From Lingula anatina (Eukaryota; Brachiopoda; Lingulata; Lingulida; Lingulidae): a stretch of 64,000 bases of DNA. Shown here in pieces: positions 28,301 through 39,557 of the stretch. The stretch covers positions 276,461-340,460 of the forward strand of contig NW_019775902.1 of assembly GCF_001039355.2 (NCBI RefSeq), read 5' to 3'. Each line of letters starts with the position of its first letter. Position 1 is the stretch's first letter. The notes below the pieces were generated by a model, which made no database searches, was not told the DNA's origin, and saw only the letters and a list, made by a program, of their open reading frames with translations. The position numbers and the translations under genes were made by a program.

Positions 28301-31300
28301 CACCATGGCAACACAGGGCTTCTGGTCTGACAGAAGTACCAAGTTTATTGAGGCCTCATGAAGATAGAGGTCAAGATGGAGATACCAACATTTTCTTGAC
28401 AGACGACCTCCAAGATTCTCAACAGGATATGACCAATCAAAAAGCCTCTCTGGTCAAGAGCGGGATTGTAAAGAAGCCGTCTGTTTGCGCTGGTTATACT
28501 TGTTCTCAGCATGTTCAAAGTGATGGCTGTAATACCTCTGGCGCCAGTGATGAATTACGCAGTGATGACAAGACCATATCAAAGCCGAAAGAGGGCCCTA
28601 CGCACAGGTGTGAGATAGCAAGCACCATCTCCACTACAGATCAGAGTTATAACAGGAAACTTGAATTATCTGATTTGATTTACTCAGGACCAGAAGGAAA
28701 TATTGATTGTAAATTGGAGTCCTCAGATTTGCTACCTAATGTAAACTCTGATCAGAGCCATGCGGTAGATCTTGAATCAAAAGTCAGTAGTTTGAGGGAG
28801 GGTAGCTCAGAATCCAGACAGACTTTTAATGAAGAGCCGGAGGAAACTGTAGCTCTTGAACCAACCATGAGCGATATCAAACTAGTTGAAAACCCCATTA
28901 GAACTGAGGCAATGCCAATTTCCGGGGAAGAGTGCCAAAAGGTCACAAGCACTTGTTCATTAGAAAGAAGCAGCAAGTCCGTTTTGCTGCAGACATCCTC
29001 ACAACATGGGGTAGGCATACCTGGAAAGTCAAGGATTATTAGCGAAGATAAGGTATCAAATGAACAGGTGTCCCAAGGTGTTATGCACTCAGACTCCCGG
29101 GGTACACCTGGGGATCAGGTTATGAATCTATCCCAGCATGCAACAGCAGATTTCGGGGTGACCCAGTGGGGCTGCTTCTGCTATCTTGCCCAAAATCACA
29201 CCTCCGTCATAGGAATGCGGGAGATTGTTGCAGAGCGAGGGGCACATCTCTTGTGTGTCAGTGAGAAGGAACTTTTGAAGCCGGCTAGTAAAACATCCCA
29301 AAATGGCAACATGTCTGCTCATAAAACTGTCACCGTAACTACTCAAAGGAATGCACCCAACTGTTTATTTGCATACCCTGCCCAGTGTAACTTTTCAGGG
29401 AGGAAGTATCCGTTAGTGTGGTTGGATAAAATAAAGAATGGTGAATTAGAACTGACAGAACACCACCCTGGCAACTGGTTCACTGTTTTAGATGCAGCCT
29501 CATTTGTGAGCACTTCCAAGTTAGACCTCCAACTACACAGCCCTGATTTTGTCACCTTGTCATTTTACAAAATATTTGGCTTTCCTACTGGTATAGGTAA
29601 GATATCTATATGTAACAAGAAGGAAGCCATGTTGGTATGAGATGTAGTGGCTGCTCCAGAATATCAATAAGCCCCTGTCTACCTCATCACCTGCTAACTC
29701 CCCCCCCCTCCCCCACAAAAAAAAAAGAGAAAAAAGTCCAAATGCACCTTTGTGTATCTCTTTTTTCTCAGTCAACAACTGCACTATTATAGAGAGTGAT
29801 CAAAAGAGGATTGCCCTAGATACAAAGGCAAGTCATTAGTGCAAATTGCCACAGAATGCTTTCATATGTAGTTTGTTTAAATAGTAGGAGTGATGTGAAA
29901 GGATTTTATTCAGTTCGAGTGGGAAATTAATCAGCTTCATTACAAATAACCTGTTCTAATACTGTTAGGTTGTTGCTATATATCATCTGTTCATCTGTCT
30001 GTCTCTATATTTAGTCCTGTTGAACACTTTCCTGGAGGGTTGCCCAGGGCAATGAACTTGGGTAAAAACTTGAAAATTTCATCACTTAGAAATTAATTCA
30101 TATTTTAAAATGCTTGAATTTGACATGACCATATTAGTTGACAAACCTTTCAAAATTATCAAGAGGCCCATTTTCAAGTTTGATAAAATTTTCAAAGTGA
30201 AAAAAATAATGCCAGCAGAGAATTGTCTTCCAACAAAAATTTCAAGATCAACTAAATTTTCATGTTTTTACTGTAACTTGTCGTTGTTTTGTGTTGACTG
30301 TCTGCTTTGGGCTTTCCAGGGCATTTTGTCACAGACTCTTGCCATGGTTCTGGTTTAGCAAAGTAGTTGGGGTGTTTTAATGTATTGTAGATAGGGTTCT
30401 GCTACGTAAAGATGGTGGTATATGCCCATTAGGTGGTGTTATATACACTCCCATGTACAGTTAACTAGTTTTCAATCACTGCCCATTTTGACAAGAGAGT
30501 ATTTTGATAACATGGTATATCATCTTAAAAGGATTGCATGTTTATGAACTGAACTTGGTGCTGAAATAACAGGAATATCATTTGTACATTTTAACGTTAA
30601 AAAAAATTAAGTGTGTCTGCAAACTGGATAATGTCAACAAGTTTCTAAAATTACATCTGACATTTTTACTCAAGAGGAAGTGAACCCAACACGTGTGTGT
30701 ATATGTTTTTTATGACATTGTAATTGCTCTGCAGGTACGTTTCAATTACAGAAAGTTGAAAGTCATTCTGTGCAAGAATTTGTTTTAACACAGGGCTTGT
30801 TTATTGTGCAGTTGTGACAGCCTGTCTTAGAACAAATATTTCTCAGCAGATCTTGATTGCAACCTTTTGTTATAAGCCATTCGTATCCGTAGACACAGCG
30901 CTAGGTGTAGCTTGGTACCTTGAGGCTTATTCCCAATGAAACACATGTTCCACCTAGATCGATCTAACTCTGTGGGGACTCTCATTGAATTCAATCAGAT
31001 TAACAGATTCATGTGTCTCCTACTGAATGTGAGTCATCATCATCATCATTCCTCTTCATCCCGTGTGGGACATGAGGTCACTTCTTTCCATTTGGCCCTA
31101 CCTCTGGCTATGTGCTGGGCCTGTCCCCATGTGAGGTCCCACTGAATGTGAGTAGAATAAAGAAAAGCTGGTGAAAATGCGAATACGTTAGAAACAAGAG
31201 AAGGCTTCTTTATCTTATAATCTGAAATCTGACTGTATTCAGTGAGAGTCCCCAGAGAGTTGGATCAATCTGTGTAAAACAAAAATTCCATTTATGGTGA

Positions 31301-32711
31301 GGACATCAATCGGATAAGACAGGCTGCCTGAATTTAGATAAACCTTGTAATAATTTGGTTTTCTAAGATATGGTGTTGAGTTAAACCAGTGTAAATGGAC
31401 TGTTAATTCACCTATGTGAAGTCAAAAGAGTAAACTTGGTTTCTTCAAAGCAAACTTGTACTAAAATGTATGTTGTAGTGTACATTTATTGATTTTGTAA
31501 TTTACTATTCATTGGTAAAGTTTATAATAAATTTTTATGGGTTTTCTTTAAGAGCACATGTGGCCATAGAGTTGGGCATGTGGCTGGGAATATCTCTCTC
31601 ACCTGTGTTGCAATTTAATCTGAAACAAACATCTTATATAGTAGATATTTCCTTTCATTGACAGGTTTGTGTCTTTTAATTCATGCCACATAAAGAATTT
31701 ATCAAAGTATTATATATATAAGCATTAGATGCTCTTGTATGGTAGGGCTGGGGAGTAGACTGAAACCCAGGGAAGTGGATATGGGAAATGTACTGGGAAA
31801 CCTAATGTGGTAGGGATACACAGCATACTGGGAAACCAAGTGTGGTAGAGATAGGCAATTTACCGGGAAACCAAGTGTGGTAGAGATACGCAATATACTG
31901 GGAAACCAAGTGTGGTAGAGATGGGCAGTATACTGGGAAACTTAGGGTGTTAAAGGTAGGAATTTGAAATGTCATGCCCGTTACCCCTTAACACATGCTC
32001 TTCTCAGTGGGTCTTCACTGGCAGAGAGTTGCTGTCACCAAACTGACCCGGTCAATTATTACATAGTATCTGTATACTATGGGCTTCCTTATTTTCTAAT
32101 GCTTCAGTGCAATACCCGGGCAAAACATATTGAAAGCATTATTGGTTCAGAAGTGCAACTGAAAAAACAGTCACAAACAATTAATGCTGTAATGGTGATA
32201 TTTCTCCCATAAAAAAGTGGTACGCTTCATGTACAGGGGAATCCAGATATTTGGAGCATGTTTGTTTGTTTGTTTGTTTGTTTGTTTGTTCTTCATAATA
32301 ACAACTGCCATTATAATCTTTAAGTTATTTTTCCTTCTTTTTTGTACTTACTACATAAAAGAATTAAAAGAAGATATTTCAATTAATTTGATAACCTGAA
32401 ATTTTTCTACATTTCACAATTCATGAATCTGTGAAGATCTATTAAACTTTTAGCAAAAAAGAATTAAAAATCTGATGCAAATGAAGTTTAATTTTGAAGA
32501 TAATGAGTAATCAGTTTTAAGTTGGCATATTAAGTATTAAAAGGAGGTCTTATCCATTTAATATTTGTATCTTTTTATAATGTATGTTGTATACTGTATT
32601 TTTTATATAGAAAGCCTATAAATGTAAAAACATATTTGTGTTTACTAAATTATTAAGAATTAAGGTTGTTTACAGAATTAATGCAGTCATGATTTAAAAA
32701 GTATTATTATA

Positions 32712-32744
<33 letters not shown>

Positions 32745-35700
32745 GCCAACAGGTGCTCTCCTGGTCAAGAACACATCTGCCCACACCCTGGACAAGAGAT
32801 ATTTTGGTGGCGGTACAGTGGCTATGAGTCTGCCTGGAGAGAGAACACATGCCATCAGCCCTGATCTAGCTCAAAGGTTGGTAACACATTGGATTTTTTA
32901 TATTAATATTACTTTTCATCTTTATTCCTTACTGTACTTGTTAAATGATAATGTAGGTAATGTCTTCCTTGTGAGGCCACAAAGTTATTAGGAAAAAGTT
33001 AGCACATTATCTCAACTATATGTGCAATAATTCCTAAAACACTTGTATAGAATGGCTGTATGTGATCAGTATATGATACACGGGGATGAGTGGACTAATA
33101 GAGATACTTCAGAATTGTAGTTTTAAATTATCATTGTGGAAGACGACCTAAACCAGTTTTCTCCCTAAACGATGTCTACCAGTGTAACAGTAACATGACC
33201 AGCGTCTGTTCACTTCTCCAGACAGAGGGCTGGTGTGAGGAATTTGTAGAGGTTGTTATTCTACGTTGTAACTCCTCAATTTTTTTACTTGTTAAAACAG
33301 TTGAAACTGAAGAAAAGATTGGAAAACAGCAAAAAAAGGAGAACAGACAGTAATTGTCAAAGTACCAGTTTACAAGTTCCTAATTACATTTTTTCTTTCA
33401 TTTTTTTCTCATTGAATTGTTTTGTATATTTTTTTCTTGTTTTGTCTGACAAGTCTTTCTGCCTGCCCTCTCATCAGTATCCTAACTGACTCGTATAATA
33501 AGAGAGAGGAAACTTTGACCTTACATCTTGTTTCAGAATAAAACATGCTTGTTCTTGTCAATTACAATCAGTTTTACAATATAAGTTACCCTGCGAATGG
33601 GTTGTACTTTGAACATTGTAAAATTCCTTTTAATATAGTTGATTGGGACTTCTAGATTTTCCAGATTGAACAGATATTTTAGATTTTCATTACAATTCCA
33701 TTTAAGAAGAGAAGCAATAAAAATGTTACATAATCATTATAATAATGTTGTAATAATTAAAATTTTGTAAAACGTCCAAATAGTTAATTGGTTTAAGTCA
33801 GATATACCCATCACTAAAAGGGTGGCATAAATAATGAATAATTTAGAAAAATTAAATGACAGGAAGAAATGTGAAGGGATAATTTTGTAGGTAAATACTG
33901 TAAGTTAGGAAGTGCTGGGTGAGGAGGAAAATGTGGTCTAATGTTGAGATTGTGTTAGGTGTGATGGCAATGCAGTATATTTGTTATAATGATGGTCATA
34001 GAAACCCATATTTGTATGCACACTGGTAAATTAAAACCAGTACACTTAAACTGAAAACGGTAAGTTGTCAATTTCTTGGGCGAAATAAAGTTGGATTACT
34101 TGGTATTTAGAATATCCTCATTAACTCCTTAATATATAGCAGTTGTATGAGTAAGCTTACAGGGATAATAACTCTTCGTATGAGATCTATATTTCACAAT
34201 AAAAACATTATGAACAAATCATAGAAATATAATATCTTCTGTTTTACCTCAAAAACAGCAGTTATAGCTATTATTCTGATATCTGAGCTTGTTTATAGAC
34301 CATGTGACCTCTATTGATGGCTATACTCTGTTATAATCTCTTAAGAGATTCTAACAAAAAAAAAGAAACTTTTCAGAAAAAAAAACCAGGGACTAACTTT
34401 GAATGTAAAAATGGATTAATTAACCATTGGTAAGTATGGGAAAATTGTTGTTTACTCCAGGAAAATTCATTTAATATTATCCCTTTAACGGCCTTAAATT
34501 TGCATCTGATAGCAAGAATATGTCAGAAGAATTAACTTGTATAACTCTGATTACTTTCTTGTTTTCTAGATTTGAAGATGGCACTGTCCCATTCCTGGAC
34601 ATTATAGCCCTAAGACATGGATTTGATGCCTTAGATAAACTAACAGGTACATACTTTACCATTATATGGTCATTTACCCATCATTACTGAGAGCACTGGA
34701 GTATCCGAAACATCAAGATGAGTGGGTAAAAAGATTTTCCAAATTCCTTCTCTCCCTCTGAAGTTATGTTTGTTAAAAATGTGCTGTGATTTGGGACACT
34801 TTGCAGTGTTTGTATGCATGGGCCTCTGATCATTTTTTTCTGCTTTTTGTGGGGGTGGGGTGGAGGAGAGGTGGGGGGCAGAATCCATCATTTTGTTCTG
34901 AAAAAGGAGAAAGAGGAGTGAAAAGATAATTCATACCCATTCTGTTCCATGGTTCCAGGTGGAATGGACGTAGTGTCCAGTCACGTCTTCTCTCTGGCTA
35001 GGTACGTCCACCACCGTCTTGTCTCCTATCGCCATGGCAACGGGACCCCAGTTGCCAAGCTCTACTCAGACATGGACTATGAAGATATCGACGCACAGGG
35101 CGGGATTGTTAATTTCAATCTCCTCCGAGCTAATGGTGACTATGTGGGATTTGCCGAGGTACGACATCCTTTTTACTGCCGTTTATATCCTAAAAATGGC
35201 TGTTTATTCAAATCAAAATTTTGAGTTTGTTTGACATTGCTGTATTGATTTTGATTATCATAAGAATTTTGAAAAACATAATATTTAAAGAAATGAAATT
35301 GAAATGAATTGACATAAAAATGATAGCACTACGTCATTTTTCAGGTTAATAAAATGGCTCAGCTGTATAACATAGAGATCAGAACAGGCTGTTTCTGTAA
35401 CATTGGTGCTTGTCAGTACTACCTGAACCTGACATCTGCTCAAATAAAGGACAATTACCAGGTGAGCGTGTTATTATCCTAGTATTGGTGCTAGCAGGAC
35501 CGACACCATACTAACCTGTCCATAGCTGATATTGAATTTATTTTTGTGTTTGGCATTTATTTTTAAAAAAAACTTTATTAATTTAATTCGTATTCATATT
35601 CATTGTGATGAAATTACTCAAGTTGAGGCCCTGTCAAAATATTTTTTTTCTAACATAAAGAGAATCAATCATGCATGTATATTTGAAATATGTACACTGG

Positions 35701-38700
35701 TTTAAAGTTATTTGAAACAAATTTTACTTTCTCAATTCAACTTATAATGTTAAAAACAAATGTTTTGCTTTTTAGTCTGGTCATGTGTGTGGGGATGACA
35801 AAGATCTAATCAATGGAGTCCCTACAGGTAGTGTTCGGATCTCTTTCGGGTACATGTCAACATTTCGTGATGCAAGAAAATTCCTGGACTTCATCGAAAA
35901 TTGCTTTGTTGAGGCTGAACCACAAATGGTGCCAATAAATTGTGGAAGTGGCCATCAGGGGATGTTACGAAATAATAGCAATCCCAGCCAAAACGGGGAT
36001 CTCCCACCAGCAGAATTCTCCCCTTCACTTAACAATCAAAATGAATCTTCAGTAATTGGTGCTACATCTGATTGTGATAGGCTCTATGCGGGTAAACAAA
36101 AAGTATTGGGACAAAATAACGATCAGTCATTTCTCTGTGATAAACCAATTGATAAAACAAAATCTCTAGTCTTTTCTGAGGAAATACCCAAAAGTCAGCC
36201 TTTACAGCAAGCAGGGTCAAATTCTACTGCACTGGAATATACAAATGCATCTTTTAGGTCAAGTTCCCCTTTACAGGACTTTATTGTAAATGACAAAGTG
36301 CAATCTAACACTAGCCTGTCCACTGGGGAAAATGAGAAGGACTTATTGGCAACCAAGAGTGGTGTTGTAGACAGACAGCTTGTAGTACCTGTGTTGGGTT
36401 GCATGGAGATGACTCTGAAATTATCCACCGATACAGAGCAAACCGAAAGGGAAAAAAATGAGTCCTCTTCCCTCGACCCTGTATTACTAACTATTTCTGA
36501 AAGGAACAGTTCCAGGGTAGAGGCAGTTCCAGATTTCTCAGATGGAGAAGATGGACCCAACAAGATTCTGAAACGTATCTTCTTGTATCCTGTGAAATCC
36601 TGTGCAGCATATGAGGTTAGACTTTTTTTTTTGTTGTTCAGTTGTCAGTAATAAGTTTCAACAAATGATTTGACAATGAAAATGTATCAGTCACATATAG
36701 ACACATTTGCGTCCTGAAAGTACTTTATTTACAGATTTCTATTTTGGTAACATTGTCATTCTTCTATTGTAGTGTCGCTATATCCTAAAAGTGTCCATAA
36801 AGGTGGCACAGGTCACCATAACAACTGCCATTAAAGACATCATGAGTGTCACAGTATCATTGTCATTGTCCTGATAGTCATTACTGTTATTGTAACAGAA
36901 CATTGTTACATTGTCATCATCATGGTTAAGGTGTCACTACCAGATCAGTATGTACTACTGTTATTGTTACTGTCACAGTCTCTATATGATAAAAGCTACT
37001 GTGGTTGCAGGTATCTGAGTGGGAGATAGGGCCCAAGGGGTTTCTCTATGACAGGCACTGGATGATTGTATCAGAGAGTGGAGTGTGTCTAAGCCAAAAG
37101 AGGGAGACCAAGTTGTGCCTCATTAAACCAAAAATTCTGCTCCATGAAGAAGTGCTTGTTCTTAATTTTCCAGGTGAGTGTTATTGCTGGGCTCTTGCTG
37201 ACAGGAATTTGTCATATATTTAGTTATGTCATATGGTTAGTCACTGTGATATTAGTTTCAGTTGGTTGGCTTACATAAGGGAACATATTATGTGAGTCCT
37301 GAAAATGTATTTATATACATGATGTGTTTTATAAATTCTCACATTTAACAGAAAGTTAAGTGTTGTGAAGTGTGTCCTTGTTTGATTTCAGGTCTCCCAT
37401 CAGTAAGAGTTCCACTCATCCAAAGTGACTCCAACACAGTAGACTTGAAAATGTGCCATAGTAAAGTTTGTGGAGACAGGTGAGGCATACCATTGTGGTG
37501 TACAGCATATGAGTATTGAGAACGAGACTGGGATTTAGAAAAAAATCATACAAAGAGTTTATTTGAACGCAAAGGATAACTGAAAGTGATGTGTTCTCAG
37601 ACCAGTTCTATAGAATAAATTTTGTGATAACAGGATAAAGCAAATGCTCAACTGCAAAATGTAATTTCTTGTATTCTCAAACATCTCAGAATTGAAGGCC
37701 TAGATTGTGGAGAGAAGGCAGCTCACTGGCTAGCACAGGCTCTGGGTAAACCAGGTTGTCGACTTATACAGCAGTATTCTGAGGACACAAGGACTTCAAA
37801 ATTACTTCAAGAAGGTAGGAGTTTCAGTTACTAGTATTACTCTTCTTTTTAAGTTTTTGCATATTATTTCTTGAAAAGTTGTCTCAAAAGTGAAACTTTT
37901 GTTTGTACATATGGTAAAATTAATCAAGTAAAATAAAGCTCATCTGGTTGCTTGACACTGCAAACAATTTTGGTGAGTTTTTTAAGGTTGCCAAAATATA
38001 ATTGGCCCCTAGATTGATTTTAATTTGCAAATTTCCTTTAAGATGGTGCTGGTGATGCTCAGCTTTCCTTGGCCAATGAGTCCCAGTTTCTCCTGATCAA
38101 CAGAAACAGTGTTTTGGATCTTATGGACAAGGTTGCAGAGAGAAATCTGTACAGTTTGGACAGTGCAGTAAGAACAACTGAAGTACATGGTAAATCATTA
38201 TTGTTAATGATGTCTTGTTTTTACCTTTTTGACTAAAACTTGGTTTACTATGTCATCTACAACTTGAAATTTGTATAATACTGTTGAAAACCTCTTGAAT
38301 AATTGAGCTACTTCTAAACCCTGGATCCCTGTAATAAATTTATAGTTGTCCAGTTAGATTTGTGGGAGTAAAATGCTACATGTTTGTTTTTTGTCAGTTA
38401 AAACATGTTTGCCATTTTCCACTTCAGATGTTGAAGCTTATGTCTCTCGCTTCCGTGCTAACTTGGTGGTGGATGGAGTAGAAGCTTTCCAAGAAGATGA
38501 TTGGACAAAAGTTCAAATAGGGCAGCATGTGTTCCTGGTAAAATGTTGATTATTCTCACATGCATGATTGAGCCTTCACGAATACCTTATGTTTATTATT
38601 TTCTGCACACATCTTATATTTTATCAAAGTTAAATCAGAGGAACTTTAAAGTTCAGAATTAAGAAGAAAAAAGAATGGTCATTCTTGACACATGTCAAAA

Positions 38701-39417
38701 AGATATGAAGTATATTTAAAAAAACATTTTTTTCAAAAGTTCATGCACGATGGTGATTTCGCTGTTAATCATTTTAATTCATCAAAATTGACAAAAATCA
38801 TATTTTTCTGCTTTACGTCAGTACAGTTGACAGCTTTGCTGCTTCTTTTGAAATATGGATTTGTTTTTCATTACCATGGCCATTGACATAAAAACAACAC
38901 CAAATGATGAGTTTAAAGAATTTAACATTTGACATAAAAAGTATGTTTTGTCCTCCTTAGAGCCAAGGTTTATGCAGCAGGTGCCAGATGGTTTGTGTGG
39001 ACCAGAAGACAGGAAACCGGTCCAAAGAACCACTGAGGACACTTGCCACATTCAGAGGAAGAAAGGTGTGTAGGCTCATGATGGATATTTAAAAATGTTT
39101 CTGTTACATGTATTATTTCTTCTTCTTCTTCTTGGTTGTCTGTCGTGTGGCAGGTTTAGCTTCTCCCACTCGATCCATCTCGATCTACAGCCCTTCGTTT
39201 GATCTCACCATAACTTTCTGTTCTGCTGTTTTCTTTCTTCTTACGCCAGGGGCTGAACATTGCCATTCTCTGCATTCTTTTGCCTCTTTTACCATTTAAC
39301 CGTGCTCCTTTTATTTGTCAGATTCCTTTTGGGATTCATCTGCAGCACCAGCCTAACCAGTACCAAAGTCTCACTGTGAAGATAGGAGACCCAGTGTTAC
39401 CATCAGTGTCACTGTGA
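20116..39417 (+). CDS. MOCOS: Molybdenum cofactor sulfurase (15 exons)
   Basis: Adds the terminal sulfur to the molybdenum cofactor of xanthine dehydrogenase and aldehyde oxidase, using cysteine as sulfur donor; cytosolic. Exons: 20116-20224, 23479-23635, 28050-29596, 32753-32876, 34570-34646, 34959-35158, 35345-35461, 35776-36615, 37011-37173, 37392-37479, 37690-37814, 38043-38189, 38428-38537, 38961-39065, 39322-39417. All borders are GT-AG and phases agree, giving 4,005 nt and 1,334 residues (human about 888). The NifS-like PLP domain starts at [10 protein letters not shown] (residues 38-47). The PLP lysine is K596 in [11 protein letters not shown], and FGGGT follows in exon 4. The persulfide-cysteine motif [11 protein letters not shown] is at 751-761. 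The MOSC domain starts near 1040 ([11 protein letters not shown]) and includes [10 protein letters not shown] (1273-1282). Extra length lies in residues about 122-460 and in a roughly 210-residue linker before MOSC. A partial extra exon 3 lies at 26630-27268. An AATAAA at 39761 may end the transcript. Confidence 0.95.
20830..20980 (+). other. Possible cryptic or alternative exon in MOCOS intron 1
   Basis: An open stretch (reads ...[20 protein letters not shown]...) ends at a near-ideal donor, CAGTAAG|gtaagatt, at about 20,980. No MOCOS homologue has such a segment, and no single acceptor is clearly best. It could be an alternative exon, a short unrelated gene or chance. Confidence 0.2.
22223..22259. 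repeat. Poly(T) tract, 37 bases
   Basis: An uninterrupted T run in MOCOS intron 1. It may be the tail of a retroposed sequence on the minus strand, but no body was recognised beside it. Confidence 0.9.
23026..23200. mobile_element. MITE-like palindrome, family 1, copy 2
   Basis: About 175 bp inside MOCOS intron 1 with terminal inverted repeats. The left arm has ATTCAGAATAGGGGACTA, ACTAGTCCGAGGG and AATATGGCGACCCACTA. The right arm is the complement (ggccatatttgaccctcag, actagtttaacccctatgctgaat). The core (AATATGGC-GACCCA, with AAGC nearby) matches the element at 10.45 kb, so the two form one family with diverged outer arms. Confidence 0.65.
23311..23330. repeat. (AT)n microsatellite
   Basis: About ten TA units about 150 bp before MOCOS exon 2. 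Confidence 0.85.
23684..23848. repeat. (AC)n and (CT)n microsatellites
   Basis: A CA/CGCA run (about 23684-23733) is followed by a CT run (about 23779-23848) with a few interruptions, just after MOCOS exon 2. Confidence 0.9.
25319..25389. repeat. (TC)n-(TG)n compound microsatellite
   Basis: A TC run passing directly into a TG run, in MOCOS intron 2. Its complement gives a spurious Arg-Glu and His-Thr open frame. Confidence 0.9.
25850..27268. repeat. 1.42-kb segment repeated across the N at 27269, first copy
   Basis: Contains the end of MOCOS intron 2 and the first 639 nt of exon 3 (from 26630). It appears identical to 27270-28688 wherever I compared it, including the coding part. Confidence 0.92.
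26630..27268 (+). pseudogene. Truncated extra copy of MOCOS exon 3 (likely assembly artefact)
   Basis: Starts with the same acceptor (tattttcag) and the same reading frame as the true exon 3 at 28050. It stops at the N after 639 nt, before the PLP lysine region, and continues into repeated intron sequence without a splice donor. It would break the gene if included. The perfect match to the later copy argues for unmerged contig overlap rather than an old exon duplication. Confidence 0.85.
27270..28688. repeat. 1.42-kb segment repeated across the N at 27269, second copy
   Basis: Second copy, offset 1,420 bp from the first. It continues without break through the rest of MOCOS exon 3, so this copy belongs to the intact gene. 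Confidence 0.92.
31756..31945. repeat. 35-bp minisatellite in MOCOS intron 3
   Basis: Units begin with TACTGGGAAAC at 31791, 31826, 31861 (TACCGGG), 31896 and 31931, a constant 35-bp spacing with a few substitutions per unit. A degenerate unit precedes them. Confidence 0.85.
32257..32291. repeat. (TTTG)n microsatellite
   Basis: Eight or so TTTG units in MOCOS intron 3. Confidence 0.85.
32702..32744. repeat. (TTA)n microsatellite at a splice acceptor
   Basis: A TTA run ends only a few bases before the acceptor of MOCOS exon 4 (tattgccaacag, exon from 32753). The usual pyrimidine tract is largely replaced by this repeat, so repeat length could affect splicing. Confidence 0.85.
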
Positions 39418-39557
39418 AGATAGGAGACCCAGTGTTACCATCAGTGTCACTGTGAAGATAGGAGACCTAGTGTTACCATCAGTGTCACTGTGAAGATAGA
39501 AGGCCCAATGTTACCATCAGTGTCACTGTGAAGGTTGGAGACATAGTGTTATTAAGA
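39371..39557. repeat. 38-bp minisatellite overlapping the MOCOS stop
   Basis: About five tandem units starting TCACTGTGAAG at 39371, 39409, 39447, 39485 and 39523 (last partial). The first unit encodes the end of MOCOS. Because 38 is not a multiple of three, the second unit is read in a new frame, and its TCACTGTGA supplies the stop codon. Confidence 0.9.

Noticed and set aside
28035-29555. Several minus-strand open frames over MOCOS exon 3
   Set aside because: Antisense shadows of the coding exon; the plus frame carries the conserved motifs and splice sites.
31756-31945. Regularly spaced repeats resembling a CRISPR array
   Set aside because: The 35-bp units are contiguous with no unique spacers, in a eukaryotic intron; a minisatellite.
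39118-39300. Frame through the TTC-rich stretch before MOCOS exon 15
   Set aside because: Intronic; bounded by the exon 14 donor and exon 15 acceptor. The TTC repeat creates the apparent frame.
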